A stretch of 64,000 nucleotides of DNA from Methylophilaceae bacterium (GTDB lineage Bacteria > Pseudomonadota > Gammaproteobacteria > Burkholderiales > Methylophilaceae), in the NCBI GenBank assembly GCA_027488395.1, contig JAIYBT010000006.1, forward strand, positions 62,001-126,000, in the 5' to 3' direction. Below are positions 9,969 to 20,992 of the stretch, piece after piece. Every line of letters starts with the position of its first letter. Within the stretch, counting starts at the first letter, position 1. The notes beneath the pieces were generated by a model. The model was given only the letters and a program-made list of their open reading frames with translations. It was not told where the DNA came from and made no database searches. The translations under genes were made by a program, and so were the position numbers.

Positions 9969-10013
9969 TGGTGGATATCCACCAACTGTGTGAGATTTGG
10001 TGGATATCCACCA
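9969..10013. repeat. Two identical 16-bp palindromes between leuS and the TonB receptor gene
   Basis: TGGTGGATATCCACCA occurs at 9969-9984 and again, identical in every base, at 9998-10013. Each copy is its own perfect reverse complement. The centres are 29 bp apart. The first copy is preceded by extra GGT units (GGCGGTGG). They stand upstream of a likely promoter at 10026-10055, in the 296-base divergent region. This is the form of a paired operator for a dimeric regulator. It does not match the Fur box consensus. The identity of the binder is unknown. Confidence 0.75.
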
Positions 10014-10025
10014 CTCTATAAGCTA

Positions 10026-10055
10026 TTGAATATTAACAATTTTTTTAAGTATCCT
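10026..10055 (+). promoter_or_regulatory. Candidate sigma-70 promoter for the TonB receptor gene
   Basis: TTGAAT (10026-10031) and TATCCT (10050-10055) are 18 bp apart in an AT-rich stretch. Each hexamer matches the consensus at four of six positions, so support is modest. Transcription would start near 10062 and give a leader of about 90 bases. That leader includes a loose inverted repeat, TTATG ... CATAA, at about 10081-10097. The twin palindrome lies just upstream of the -35. Confidence 0.4.
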
Positions 10056-10154
10056 AGAGATGTCATTTTAAAACAAAAGTTTATGCAATTAACATAAGTT
10101 ATGGTACGGCGTTTGCCTGACATTGATTACGTTTATTCATGTTGGAGTTGTACC

Positions 10155-12335
10155 ATGCAGCAATCTCGAAAATCTCTCATTGCACTCGCCACTGCGCTTG
10201 CCTTGCAAGCCTATGCACAACAGCTCTTGGCTGATACGTCAGCAAACAACCAAAACACGGTTGAGTTAGAGCCACTTGAAGTACGGGGCATCTTGCCTGA
10301 TCGTTTGGATGCTGTACCAGGCGCCTATGTGGTCATTGATCAAAAAGCCATTGAAGAAAGACGCCCATTTTCAATTCAAGAAGCGCTTATTGCGGTGCCT
10401 GGTGTGAATGTCGTCGGTGAAAACAGCTTTGGATTAGGTTTAAATATCGGCGTTCGTGGCTTAGATCCTCGCCGTACTTCTCGAACATTGGTGATGGAAG
10501 ATGGGGTGCCGCTTCAATTGGGTCCATACGGTGACCCCTCTTTGCACTTAACAACACCGATGGAACGCATTCAACGCATTGAAGTGGTCAAAGGCTCTGG
10601 GCAGATTTTATATGGTCCACAAACCGTGGGCGGTATGATTAACTTCGTGACACGTCCTGTGCCAAATGACGGCAAAGTGCATGCTACAACGCAGGCGGTG
10701 ATTGGCAACAATGACTTTACTGGCTTATATGGCAGCATTGGCGCTGGAGATACGCGAGGCGGCTTAATGATTGATGCTTTGCATAAAAAGGGCGATGGCA
10801 TCCGCGATCAGCATGATTTCGAAATCCAAGAATACACTGCAAAGGGCCAACTTAACTTTACTGATCGCCAAAAGTTAACTGCGAAAGTCGGCTATTACAA
10901 AGAAGATTCGCATGTATCCGAAACTGCACTTGGCGCCGCTGAATATGCCATCGATAAATACCAAGCACCCACAGGCAATAACGATCGCTTTGAACTTGAG
11001 CGTAAAAATGCACAGCTTACGCATATTTTTGATATCAATGACAATATGCGTTTAACCACCAATGCCTACTATGTCGATGTGTATAGAACCTCATTTCGGC
11101 AAATTAATGCTTCGGGTGAAAATGCGGGCTTTTCGAGATTAAGTAATTGTCCAGGTGGGTTGCCAGGAGGCAATAATACTCTATCGAATGCTGATCAGTG
11201 CGGCGGTCGCCATCGTCCTCGGGATTTTCAATACTGGGGTATTGAGCCTCGCTTAGATTTTAAACATACATTATTCGGCCTACAAAGTGATGCGGTGATT
11301 GGTTTTAGATACCATGAAGAAGCACAAAAACGTCAACAATTCCGTGGTAATACAGCGGCTGCTCAAAGCTTAAGTTATATACAAGATAACTTTATTACCG
11401 AAGCCGGTGGCCAATTTTCTGAAGATATCCGAATTGATGTCGAAGCCAAATCTTACTATATGCAAAATACATTTTATGCAGGGGATTTTGCAATTACGCC
11501 TGGGTTACGATACGAAGATATTCAACAAAAAACTCGGATAAACCGAGCAGGTGGCGCAGCCGTCAATGTAGCTGGCACCAATGATCAATCGCAATTGTTA
11601 CCAGGCTTAGGTGTGGCTTGGAATGGCAGCAGCAATACCACGGTGTTTGCGGGTGTACACAAAGGCTTTGCACCCCCGCGCGCGAGCCGTGACTTGGATG
11701 GCGCAAACCTCTCAAATACCAAAGCCGAAGAAAGTACTAACTATGAGCTGGGTATGCGATCTTCTTATGTCAAAGGGTTGCGTATTGAAAGTACCTTGTT
11801 TCACACCAATTTTGATGAGATTGTCATTGAACAACCTGCTGGTCGCTTTGTGAACGCAGGGGAGACGGAACAATCGGGCATTGAATTGGCAGGGCGTGCA
11901 GATTTCGGGACCATGTTTGATTCCTCACACAATCTGTATTTAATGGGTTCTTATACCAATGTGTTTAAAGCAGACTTTGAGAAGGGCGTGAATCGTGGCA
12001 ATCGTTTGCAATATGCGCCTAAACACATTGCCTCAGTGAGTGTGGGATATCAGCATCCAGTAGGATTTGATGTGCGGGTGGGTGCAGACTATGTCAGTGA
12101 ACAATTTGCAGATAGCGCAAATACGCGCATTGAAAATGCCGCGGGCACCACAGGGACGATTCCAGCCTATACCTTATTGAATGTATCAGCCAATTACCGT
12201 CCTGTTGGGTCTCACCTGACCTATTTCTTAAGTGGTTATAATTTGGCAGACAAAGAATTCCTCGCTAGCCGTGTTGATGGCAAGGTGGCGGGTCGTCCAC
12301 GCCAAGTATTTGCTGGTATTCGCTTTGATTTTTAA
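10155..12335 (+). CDS. TonB-dependent outer-membrane receptor, FecA-like
   Basis: This is a 726-residue outer-membrane transporter powered by TonB. It has a signal peptide (MQQSRKSLIALATALALQAY), a TonB-box region with VELEPLEVRG, and a plug domain (about residues 50-165). The plug contains IQEALIAVPGVNV, NIGVRGLDPRRTSRTLVMEDG, RIEVVKGSGQILYGPQTVGG and MINFVTRP. The beta barrel ends in an aromatic residue (AGIRFDF). The plug resembles the ferric-dicitrate receptor group, but the substrate cannot be read from sequence. I chose the ATG at 10155 because GGAG stands 7 bases upstream; an upstream in-frame ATG at 10101 would add 18 residues in front of the signal peptide. No fecI or fecR genes flank it, and the N-terminus before the plug is short, so I see no signalling domain. 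Confidence 0.93.
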   Translation: MQQSRKSLIALATALALQAYAQQLLADTSANNQNTVELEPLEVRGILPDRLDAVPGAYVVIDQKAIEERRPFSIQEALIAVPGVNVVGENSFGLGLNIGVRGLDPRRTSRTLVMEDGVPLQLGPYGDPSLHLTTPMERIQRIEVVKGSGQILYGPQTVGGMINFVTRPVPNDGKVHATTQAVIGNNDFTGLYGSIGAGDTRGGLMIDALHKKGDGIRDQHDFEIQEYTAKGQLNFTDRQKLTAKVGYYKEDSHVSETALGAAEYAIDKYQAPTGNNDRFELERKNAQLTHIFDINDNMRLTTNAYYVDVYRTSFRQINASGENAGFSRLSNCPGGLPGGNNTLSNADQCGGRHRPRDFQYWGIEPRLDFKHTLFGLQSDAVIGFRYHEEAQKRQQFRGNTAAAQSLSYIQDNFITEAGGQFSEDIRIDVEAKSYYMQNTFYAGDFAITPGLRYEDIQQKTRINRAGGAAVNVAGTNDQSQLLPGLGVAWNGSSNTTVFAGVHKGFAPPRASRDLDGANLSNTKAEESTNYELGMRSSYVKGLRIESTLFHTNFDEIVIEQPAGRFVNAGETEQSGIELAGRADFGTMFDSSHNLYLMGSYTNVFKADFEKGVNRGNRLQYAPKHIASVSVGYQHPVGFDVRVGADYVSEQFADSANTRIENAAGTTGTIPAYTLLNVSANYRPVGSHLTYFLSGYNLADKEFLASRVDGKVAGRPRQVFAGIRFDF

Positions 12336-12348
12336 CTCACCATGCGTT

Positions 12349-12376
12349 AAAAAGCCCGCAAATGCGGGCTTTTTTT
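12349..12376. terminator. Bidirectional intrinsic terminator
   Basis: AAAAAGCCCGCA and TGCGGGCTTTTT pair perfectly around a 2-base AA spacer (a 4-base loop once the closing A-T pair opens), with T-runs on both strands. It lies between the stop codons of the TonB receptor (+) and adk (-) and can serve both. Confidence 0.93.
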
Positions 12377-12389
12377 AATCTATTTTTTA

Positions 12390-13067
<678 letters not shown>

Positions 13068-13089
13068 TTAAAGGTTGGATTATATCAGG

Positions 13090-13863
13090 CTAGTGCGTGG
13101 CTGCTAGAAAATTGCTGATAGCCACAAACTGTGCCACGCTTAAATTTTCCGCACGTAGTTGTGAATCAATGGCTAATGCAGCAAACCCTGTATCGTCTAA
13201 CAAGCCTTTGAGCGTGTTACGCAGAGTTTTGCGCCGTTGACCAAATGCCGCCAACACCACCTTGGCAAACAGAGCTTCATTGGTGGCAGGGAAAGGCAAT
13301 TGCGCGTGAGGGATGCAACGTACAAACGCCGATTCCACTTTTGGGGGCGGGTCAAACGACTCTGGCGGCACGGTGACTAAATATTCCATCTGCAAACGGT
13401 ATTGCAGCATGACAGATAATCGTCCATATGCTGATGTACTGGGTGCCGCCACCATGCGCTCGACCACTTCTTTTTGTAGCATAAAGTGCATGTCGATGAT
13501 TTGCGCAGTGTTTTCTAGTAGCTTAAACAAAATGGGACTAGAAATGTTGTATGGCAAATTACCGACCACGCGGATACGAGGGGCAATCACCTGAAAATCA
13601 AATTTCAACACATCTTGATTGTGAATGCTGAGTTGACCTGCAGGATAGTAACCTTGCATCCATGTAATGATGTCACGGTCGATTTCAACCACATGTAAAT
13701 GATTGAGTTGTTTGAGTAGGGGTTGGGTCATTGCGCCCAACCCTGGTCCAATCTCAACCATCACATCGTTTGGCTGCGGTTGTATGGCTTGAATCAAGCT
13801 TTGAATCATGGCTTGGTCAATTAAAAAGTTTTGTCCAAAGCGTTTTTTCGGCAGGTGTTTCAT
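13090..13863 (-). CDS. rsmA: 16S rRNA dimethyladenosine transferase
   Basis: RsmA (KsgA) dimethylates two adjacent adenosines near the 3' end of 16S rRNA using S-adenosylmethionine. It has 257 residues. Motifs are KRFGQNFLID at the N-terminus, VEIGPGLGAMT (SAM-binding motif I), VVEIDRD, and the catalytic NLPYNISSPILFKLL. The C-terminal helical domain has AAFGQRRKTLRNTLKG. Its start overlaps the pdxA stop by one base, so it is translated from the lptD-surA-pdxA-rsmA operon. Confidence 0.98.
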   Translation of the reverse strand: MKHLPKKRFGQNFLIDQAMIQSLIQAIQPQPNDVMVEIGPGLGAMTQPLLKQLNHLHVVEIDRDIITWMQGYYPAGQLSIHNQDVLKFDFQVIAPRIRVVGNLPYNISSPILFKLLENTAQIIDMHFMLQKEVVERMVAAPSTSAYGRLSVMLQYRLQMEYLVTVPPESFDPPPKVESAFVRCIPHAQLPFPATNEALFAKVVLAAFGQRRKTLRNTLKGLLDDTGFAALAIDSQLRAENLSVAQFVAISNFLAATH

Positions 13864-14858
13864 TAGGGCGTAGTGGTTTTCTGGGTCATCTCGATGGCTA
13901 ATTCTATGGCATGCAACAAACTACCGACTTCAGCGGCGCCGCTTCCTGCAATATCCAGCGCGGTGCCGTGATCAACCGAGGTGCGAATAATCGGCAAGCC
14001 CAAGGTGACGTTGACGCCTTCGCCAAAGCTGGCATGTTTCAATACGGGTAAGCCTTGATCGTGATACATCGCAAGAAAAGCATGGGTTTCGGCCATGTTT
14101 TTGGTCGAAAACATGGTGTCTGCGGGCAGTGCACCGACGAGTTGCATGCCTTGTTGACGCAGTTGTTCGAGCACGGGATCAATGGTTTCGATTTCTTCAC
14201 GGCCTAAATAGCCGCCTTCGCCCGCATGCGGGTTAAGACCGGCGACCACAATGCGCGGATTGTGGATGCCAAATTTTGTCTTTAAATCTTGATGCAAAAT
14301 ACGGATCACTTGCGTTAAATGTGCGCGGGTAATGGCGGGGCTCACTTGCATGAGGGGTAAGTGGGTAGTGACTAATGCCACACGCATGCCACCACCCACC
14401 AGCATCATCACTACCGTTGGCACATTGCAGCGTTCTGCCAGGTATTCAGTGTGGCCACTAAAAGCGATGCCTGCATCATTGATCACCCCTTTATGCACGG
14501 GCGCGGTCACCATGGCATCAAATCGCCCAGATTGACAACCTGATAACGCATGATCGAGCATGCTTAATACCACTGGGCTGTTGTTTGGGTCTAGGTGTCC
14601 AGCCGTGACGGGCGCGATATTGGCAAAATGATCAATATATAACTCACCATTGCCACGGTGTGAAGGTTGATCAGGATGTGCGGTATGCAGCGTGATTGCG
14701 ATACCCATTTGTAAGGCGCGGGATGCCAATGTTTCGCGGTCGGCCAACAGCGTGATCTGGGCAGGTAAAACACAGTGTGCCAATTTGACGCAGATGTCCA
14801 ACCCAATCCCCGCAGGTTCCCCCGCAGTGACGACGATTCGCGGTAGGCGATGGGTCAT
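13863..14858 (-). CDS. pdxA: 4-hydroxythreonine-4-phosphate dehydrogenase
   Basis: PdxA oxidises 4-phosphohydroxy-L-threonine in the deoxyxylulose-dependent pathway to pyridoxal phosphate. The protein has 331 residues. It starts with PRIVVTAGEPAGIGLDI and contains TAPVHKGVINDAGIAFSGHTE, GLNPHAGEGGYLG with a metal-binding His, and AMYHDQGLPVLKH with another. It lies 4 bases after surA and overlaps rsmA by one base, as in the enterobacterial lptD-surA-pdxA-rsmA operon. Confidence 0.98.
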   Translation of the reverse strand: MTHRLPRIVVTAGEPAGIGLDICVKLAHCVLPAQITLLADRETLASRALQMGIAITLHTAHPDQPSHRGNGELYIDHFANIAPVTAGHLDPNNSPVVLSMLDHALSGCQSGRFDAMVTAPVHKGVINDAGIAFSGHTEYLAERCNVPTVVMMLVGGGMRVALVTTHLPLMQVSPAITRAHLTQVIRILHQDLKTKFGIHNPRIVVAGLNPHAGEGGYLGREEIETIDPVLEQLRQQGMQLVGALPADTMFSTKNMAETHAFLAMYHDQGLPVLKHASFGEGVNVTLGLPIIRTSVDHGTALDIAGSGAAEVGSLLHAIELAIEMTQKTTTP

Positions 14859-14862
14859 GCGG

Positions 14863-16173
14863 TTAAAACTTATCTTCTAAACGTAGTTCCACAAAGGCTT
14901 TATCACGCATTTCACGAATCCAGTCGTTGTAGGCTTCTTCCGCTTTGCGCGTACGAATTTCTTGGCGGGCTTTTAAACGGCGCGATTCTTTAGACATGTC
15001 TTGTTTCCGTCGTTCTAGCACTTCAATCAAATGCCAGCCAAATTGACTGCGCACTGGCTGGCTGACTTCGTTGATGCCCAGTTCATTCATGGTTTTTTCA
15101 AACACAGGCACGGTATCGCCCGGATTTAACCAGCCTAAATCGCCACCGCTAGAAGCACTGCCATCTTCAGAATACTGACGCGCCATATCAGCAAAAGGCG
15201 TGTTGTTATCGATGCGTTCTTTGATGCCATCAATTTTAAGTTTCGCTTCTTTGTCGGACATGACCTCATTCGGCTTTAATAAAATATGACGGACATGGGT
15301 TTGTTCAACAATGAGCGTGTTTGCAGCGGCGCGTCGCTCGTTGAGTTTAAAAATATGTATGCCATTGCCACTTCTGATCGGTCGACTAACCCCACCGACT
15401 TGTAAATTTTTTATCAAGTCTAAAAATTGTGCTGGCAATTGTTGGCCGTTGCGCCAACCCAACACCCCTCCGTCCAGGGCATTGGGCGCTTGCGAGTAAT
15501 TAGCAGAGGCTTTTTCAAAACTCATGCCGCCTTCAAGCGCTTTCAGCACTTGCTCAGTACTGGCACGCGCGGCTTGTATGTCCTCGGGAGCGCTGTCTTC
15601 AGGCAGACGAATCAAAATTTGCGAAACATTAAACTCATCTAAGTCCCCTTGGTTTTCTTGTAACGTCAAATAATTGTCGACTTCAGCCTCAGAGATATTC
15701 ACTTTATTATCGACTTCACGCTCGCGTAAGCGGGCGATCACAATGTCGTTACGGATATCTTCTCTGAATTTTGCAAACTGCGTACCATCCTCTTCCAACG
15801 CTTTTTTAAACGCTGGCAGGGTTAAATTATTTTGTTGTGCAATTCTTTCGATGGTTTTGTCGAGCTGACCATCATCTACCTTAATGCCCGTTTGCGACGC
15901 CATTTGTAATTGCAAACTATCGACAATGAGACGTTCCAAGATTTGTTTTTGTAATACCTCTTGTTGCGGTAACTCAGCCCCTTTTTTTTGCATTTGGGTT
16001 TTGATGAATTCGGTACGGTCAATCAGCTCGCGCTCAGTAATGACCGCTTGGTCGACAACTGCAATAATGCGGTCCAATTTTTCGATATTGCTCGATTTGC
16101 TTGCGGCAAAGCCAACGCCTTGTAAGCAAAGGGTGGAACAACATAGGGCGGTGAGGATAAAACGGTTCATCAT
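14863..16173 (-). CDS. surA: Periplasmic chaperone and peptidyl-prolyl isomerase SurA
   Basis: SurA escorts unfolded outer-membrane proteins, including LptD, through the periplasm. The 436-residue protein has a signal peptide (FILTALCCSTLCLQGVGFAA). The N-terminal chaperone helix domain begins LDRIIAVVDQAVITERELIDR. Two parvulin domains follow: about residues 180-280 (VSQILIRLPED ... GGVLGWRNGQQLP) and about 290-395 (VRHILLKPNEVMSD ... SSGGDLGWLNPGD). The C-terminal helix EMRDKAFVELRLEDKF is typical. It starts within the lptD stop (4-base overlap), coupling client and chaperone. Confidence 0.97.
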   Translation of the reverse strand: MMNRFILTALCCSTLCLQGVGFAASKSSNIEKLDRIIAVVDQAVITERELIDRTEFIKTQMQKKGAELPQQEVLQKQILERLIVDSLQLQMASQTGIKVDDGQLDKTIERIAQQNNLTLPAFKKALEEDGTQFAKFREDIRNDIVIARLREREVDNKVNISEAEVDNYLTLQENQGDLDEFNVSQILIRLPEDSAPEDIQAARASTEQVLKALEGGMSFEKASANYSQAPNALDGGVLGWRNGQQLPAQFLDLIKNLQVGGVSRPIRSGNGIHIFKLNERRAAANTLIVEQTHVRHILLKPNEVMSDKEAKLKIDGIKERIDNNTPFADMARQYSEDGSASSGGDLGWLNPGDTVPVFEKTMNELGINEVSQPVRSQFGWHLIEVLERRKQDMSKESRRLKARQEIRTRKAEEAYNDWIREMRDKAFVELRLEDKF

Positions 16174-18539
16174 TGTAAATTCTGTTCTCTGTAAAGTCCT
16201 GGAATTTCTTCGGTACGCATATAGCTTGGAATATTCCGTTTAATGATATTCATTGGATTGGCGCCAATCGAGGTGAGCCCTCCCAATTCAAGTTGGAAAA
16301 ATAATGCGTTGTTGGTATTTGCAGTGGCAGTTTGCACGCGTTGCATCACCACACGCCCTTGCCAACATCCTGCATCATATTCCAGCCCTGCCAAGGTTTG
16401 CACTGCATTGCTATCACGTATTGAATAGTTCATGCGGCCAATAGCATACCAGCCTTGGCCAAACGGCCATTGCCCAGACATATCTATTTGTTCTAAAACA
16501 TTGGCAGTATAACGATAACCAACATTGAGCGATTTTCCTGGCTCAGGGTTATAACGGAGCAATATGTTATTGCGTTCTAAATTGCTCCGGTCAGGGTTGT
16601 ACTGCCAAAAAGAATCTAGATTGAGGCGACTGGATAAGCGGGCAGTAAAGCCTGTAATGATGTCCGAATTACGACGATTATTTAAATTGGTGTTGGGTAA
16701 ACCAACTTTGGTATCTTCAAAGTTAAAACGTTGACCTAGGGTCGCACTGAACCGCTCAATGCCGTTATCAGCATCAATAAAGCGACTGGTCATCGCTACA
16801 CTGATTTGGTTAGCGTTGTTGATACGGTCTTCACCAAAAAACTGGTTTTCTTGGAATAATGAGTCTTGGTTTAAGGTGGCCAGTGAAGTGTCAAACACTG
16901 GGAGTTTGCTTTGATCACGATATGGAGTGTATACGTAAAAAATGCGGGGCTCTAAAGTGTTGGTATAGCGCGTATCGAAGAAATTGGTTTGACGATCAAA
17001 ATACATTCCCGTATCCAAACTCACTATAGGAAGCGTTCGGCTTAAATTGTTAGATTCTTCATTATAACCAACAGGTAAGTTGTTGTTTAAGCTGTATTGG
17101 CTTGCATGTATGCCGACTTTGGGGGTCAGATAGCCATATGAAGTTTTTAACGGATAAGATACGCTAGGGTAAGCGGTGAGCCGACTACCTGTTGGCACAT
17201 TGCCCGCAGCGTTGAGGCTATCAAAATAGGTATATTGCGCTGTGGTTTGGGTCGTAAATCCATTCCAATCATTTTGATAACTGAAGTTAAGTTGCGGCAA
17301 ACGCTGATACACATAAGAAAGGTTATTTAAGTTTTGTGTTTTTTCTACCAATCCATTGAAGCTTAAGTGATCATCTTTATAATTAATAAATGCTCTTTGC
17401 GGTAAATTCACGCGTGAGGTAACAATAATACGGGTTGCCATTTCAGAAAAGTAGCGATCATCCGATACTCTTTCAATGTTATAGCCAGCTGACCATTGCG
17501 AATTAAATTGATGGTCATGCGTCAATTTATAGTAATAGCGTTGTTGTCCTGTGAGATTGTCGTTGTCTAAGTATTCAACATTATTGATGCCTGAATAATG
17601 TTCGCCCATATAACGAAACTCGCCTTGTAACTGCAGGCCACGTTTACTTAAATAACGTGTCGCAATTGTGGCATCCATGTCAGGACTAATATTAATGTAA
17701 TAAGGGGTTAATACCTCGAACCCACTACGTGAAGTTCTGCCAACCAAGGGCGCTAACAAGCCTGATTTTCGTTGATTGTTGTATGAAAAACTCATCCAAG
17801 GTGTGTATAAAATGGGCACACCTTTAAACTCAACATAAGCATGTTTTGCTTCTGCAACGCGGGTGTAATCGTTGAGCGTAAGATCGTTGGTTTTAATATA
17901 CCAATCATCGACATTCGCTTCACAAGAGGTGTAACTTGCTTGTTTGAGGCGTTTGATATCTTGCCCTTCAAATAGCACCTGCTTGGCGGTCACTCTGAGG
18001 TGATCAAAGCTCATGTTGGTTTGTTGTTCGCTGTAGGCTTGGTTGTCCTCCAGATAGCGCTTGGGATCACTGATCAAAATGGCTTGATCGTTGAGGAGTG
18101 CGCTATTTTTTTGGTCATTTGGCGGTGGTGGCGCACTTTTAATTTCAATCTTGACGTCACGCATTTCACCGATGCTTTCACTGAGGCGCATCCGCAGCGT
18201 TGGTCCCTGAATTTTGGTTTGTCCAAGGCTAATGACGGCATGACCATCGACTTGCAGCTCATCATTTTGCATGTCATAGCGCACATCGTCACCTGTGATT
18301 TGTTGATCGTTTTTGCGGATGATAGCGTTGCCTGTCGCACGTAATTGCCTGTCCATACGCAGTTGCAATTCATCGCCTTCAATCTCGATTGCGTCTGTCA
18401 CAGGCGCTGAGACATTCGTTGGATGTGAAGTATTATTAGGCGCCGAGGCAGCACTCGCCATATGACACACGCTGAGCGCAATCATGGCGAGAATTAAGCG
18501 TAAACCGCGCTCTTGAAAAGTAAAAGTGTGAACTTGCAA
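16170..18539 (-). CDS. lptD: LPS-assembly outer-membrane protein LptD
   Basis: LptD with LptE inserts lipopolysaccharide into the outer leaflet of the outer membrane. The 789-residue protein has a signal peptide, then an OstA-like periplasmic jellyroll domain (about 50-160; IEIEGDELQLRMDRQLRATG and GHAVISLG). The 26-strand barrel follows, beginning near SYTSCEANVDDWYIKTNDL and including YTPWMSFSYNNQRKSGLL. Only a few cysteines are visible (Cys211 after SYTS, and one near the C-terminus in AGCWQGRV), a reduced set compared with the four of E. coli. It heads lptD-surA-pdxA-rsmA. Its start lies 236 bases from the divergent amgK start; that gap shows no convincing promoter hexamers. Confidence 0.97.
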   Translation of the reverse strand: MQVHTFTFQERGLRLILAMIALSVCHMASAASAPNNTSHPTNVSAPVTDAIEIEGDELQLRMDRQLRATGNAIIRKNDQQITGDDVRYDMQNDELQVDGHAVISLGQTKIQGPTLRMRLSESIGEMRDVKIEIKSAPPPPNDQKNSALLNDQAILISDPKRYLEDNQAYSEQQTNMSFDHLRVTAKQVLFEGQDIKRLKQASYTSCEANVDDWYIKTNDLTLNDYTRVAEAKHAYVEFKGVPILYTPWMSFSYNNQRKSGLLAPLVGRTSRSGFEVLTPYYINISPDMDATIATRYLSKRGLQLQGEFRYMGEHYSGINNVEYLDNDNLTGQQRYYYKLTHDHQFNSQWSAGYNIERVSDDRYFSEMATRIIVTSRVNLPQRAFINYKDDHLSFNGLVEKTQNLNNLSYVYQRLPQLNFSYQNDWNGFTTQTTAQYTYFDSLNAAGNVPTGSRLTAYPSVSYPLKTSYGYLTPKVGIHASQYSLNNNLPVGYNEESNNLSRTLPIVSLDTGMYFDRQTNFFDTRYTNTLEPRIFYVYTPYRDQSKLPVFDTSLATLNQDSLFQENQFFGEDRINNANQISVAMTSRFIDADNGIERFSATLGQRFNFEDTKVGLPNTNLNNRRNSDIITGFTARLSSRLNLDSFWQYNPDRSNLERNNILLRYNPEPGKSLNVGYRYTANVLEQIDMSGQWPFGQGWYAIGRMNYSIRDSNAVQTLAGLEYDAGCWQGRVVMQRVQTATANTNNALFFQLELGGLTSIGANPMNIIKRNIPSYMRTEEIPGLYREQNLQ

Positions 18540-18775
18540 TGTGTGTTAAAGCATGAAAAAGTTAAATCAGCGGCCTTTAAATATCAGTCTGCGGCAATCA
18601 TAGCGACAACCGTTTTGCGTTGAAACCGCTTTATCCAGACCGAACCTTACCAAGATATTATTCGTAGTTATTATTCATGAAAACAATTAAAAAGTCATTT
18701 TTCACTTAAAATACCCACGCATTTTAACAGTAAGCGAACACACGCGTTCGCCCATTTGTATCAATAGGATTTTTT

Positions 18776-20429
<1,654 letters not shown>

Positions 20430-20533
20430 AAACTTAGTCGCAATCTAGCCGTGTCAGATGGCGGGTAAGCGCAATTTAAATAAATGATCACAATTAAATG
20501 ATCACATTAGTGATGCAGGGAGTGACGATAACC

Positions 20534-20959
20534 ATGAAACCAGTGATTAATAAAACCGATCAGTTGGCGCATTTGTCTTTGATGTGGATTGAGCGCCTAG
20601 GACTTGCGCTGGTGACATTAGCCACATTTTTTTCGTTGGCCCATGAATTAAGCCGCATGTGGCATGCGGGTATAGTTGGCCTCGGCGATTTGCTCCAGCT
20701 ATTTTTATATCTTGAAGTGTTTTCAATGATTAATAGTTATTTTGGCTCGGGTAAGTTGCCGATGCGCTATCCCATCTATATTGCGATTGTGGCGCTTGCT
20801 CGTTATTTGTTGCTCGATATGAAGGAAATGACAGAGACGCATATGTTGGCGGTGGCCGCCGCCATTTTGATTTTAGCGATCTCTGTGCTGGTGATGCGCT
20901 TTGGCCACGCCAAGTTTCCTTATGAGGATATCCCAGAGCAAAAACGTGATTTGCTTTAA
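20534..20959 (+). CDS. psiE: PsiE-family phosphate-starvation-inducible membrane protein
   Basis: A 141-residue inner-membrane protein with four hydrophobic segments: about residues 18-40 (GLALVTLATFFSLAHEL), 50-70, 80-97 (YPIYIAIVALARYLL) and 105-125 (AAAILILAISVLVM). The arrangement and the RYLLLDMKE stretch match the PsiE family, whose biochemical role is not known. The ATG at 20534 gives a length near the 136 of E. coli PsiE, although its GGGAG is 11 bases away; in-frame ATGs at 20513 and 20498 exist. It follows murU by about 100 bases. I see no clear Pho box. Confidence 0.85.
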   Translation: MKPVINKTDQLAHLSLMWIERLGLALVTLATFFSLAHELSRMWHAGIVGLGDLLQLFLYLEVFSMINSYFGSGKLPMRYPIYIAIVALARYLLLDMKEMTETHMLAVAAAILILAISVLVMRFGHAKFPYEDIPEQKRDLL

Positions 20960-20970
20960 ATCGTCATGTA

Positions 20971-20992
20971 GGCAGCTTAGCCTTAAGCTGCC
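20971..20992. terminator. Hairpin between psiE and the diguanylate cyclase gene
   Basis: GGCAGCTTA and TAAGCTGCC form a perfect 9-bp stem with a 4-base loop, 11 bases after the psiE stop and overlapping the stop codon of the convergent gene. The T-run that follows on the plus strand is broken (ATTTCTTCTT), so termination may be weak. Confidence 0.45.

Noticed and set aside
10026-10154. Fur box in front of the FecA-like gene
   Set aside because: I looked for GATAATGATAATCATTATC-like matches; only a loose TTATG/CATAA inverted repeat is seen, which is too short to call.
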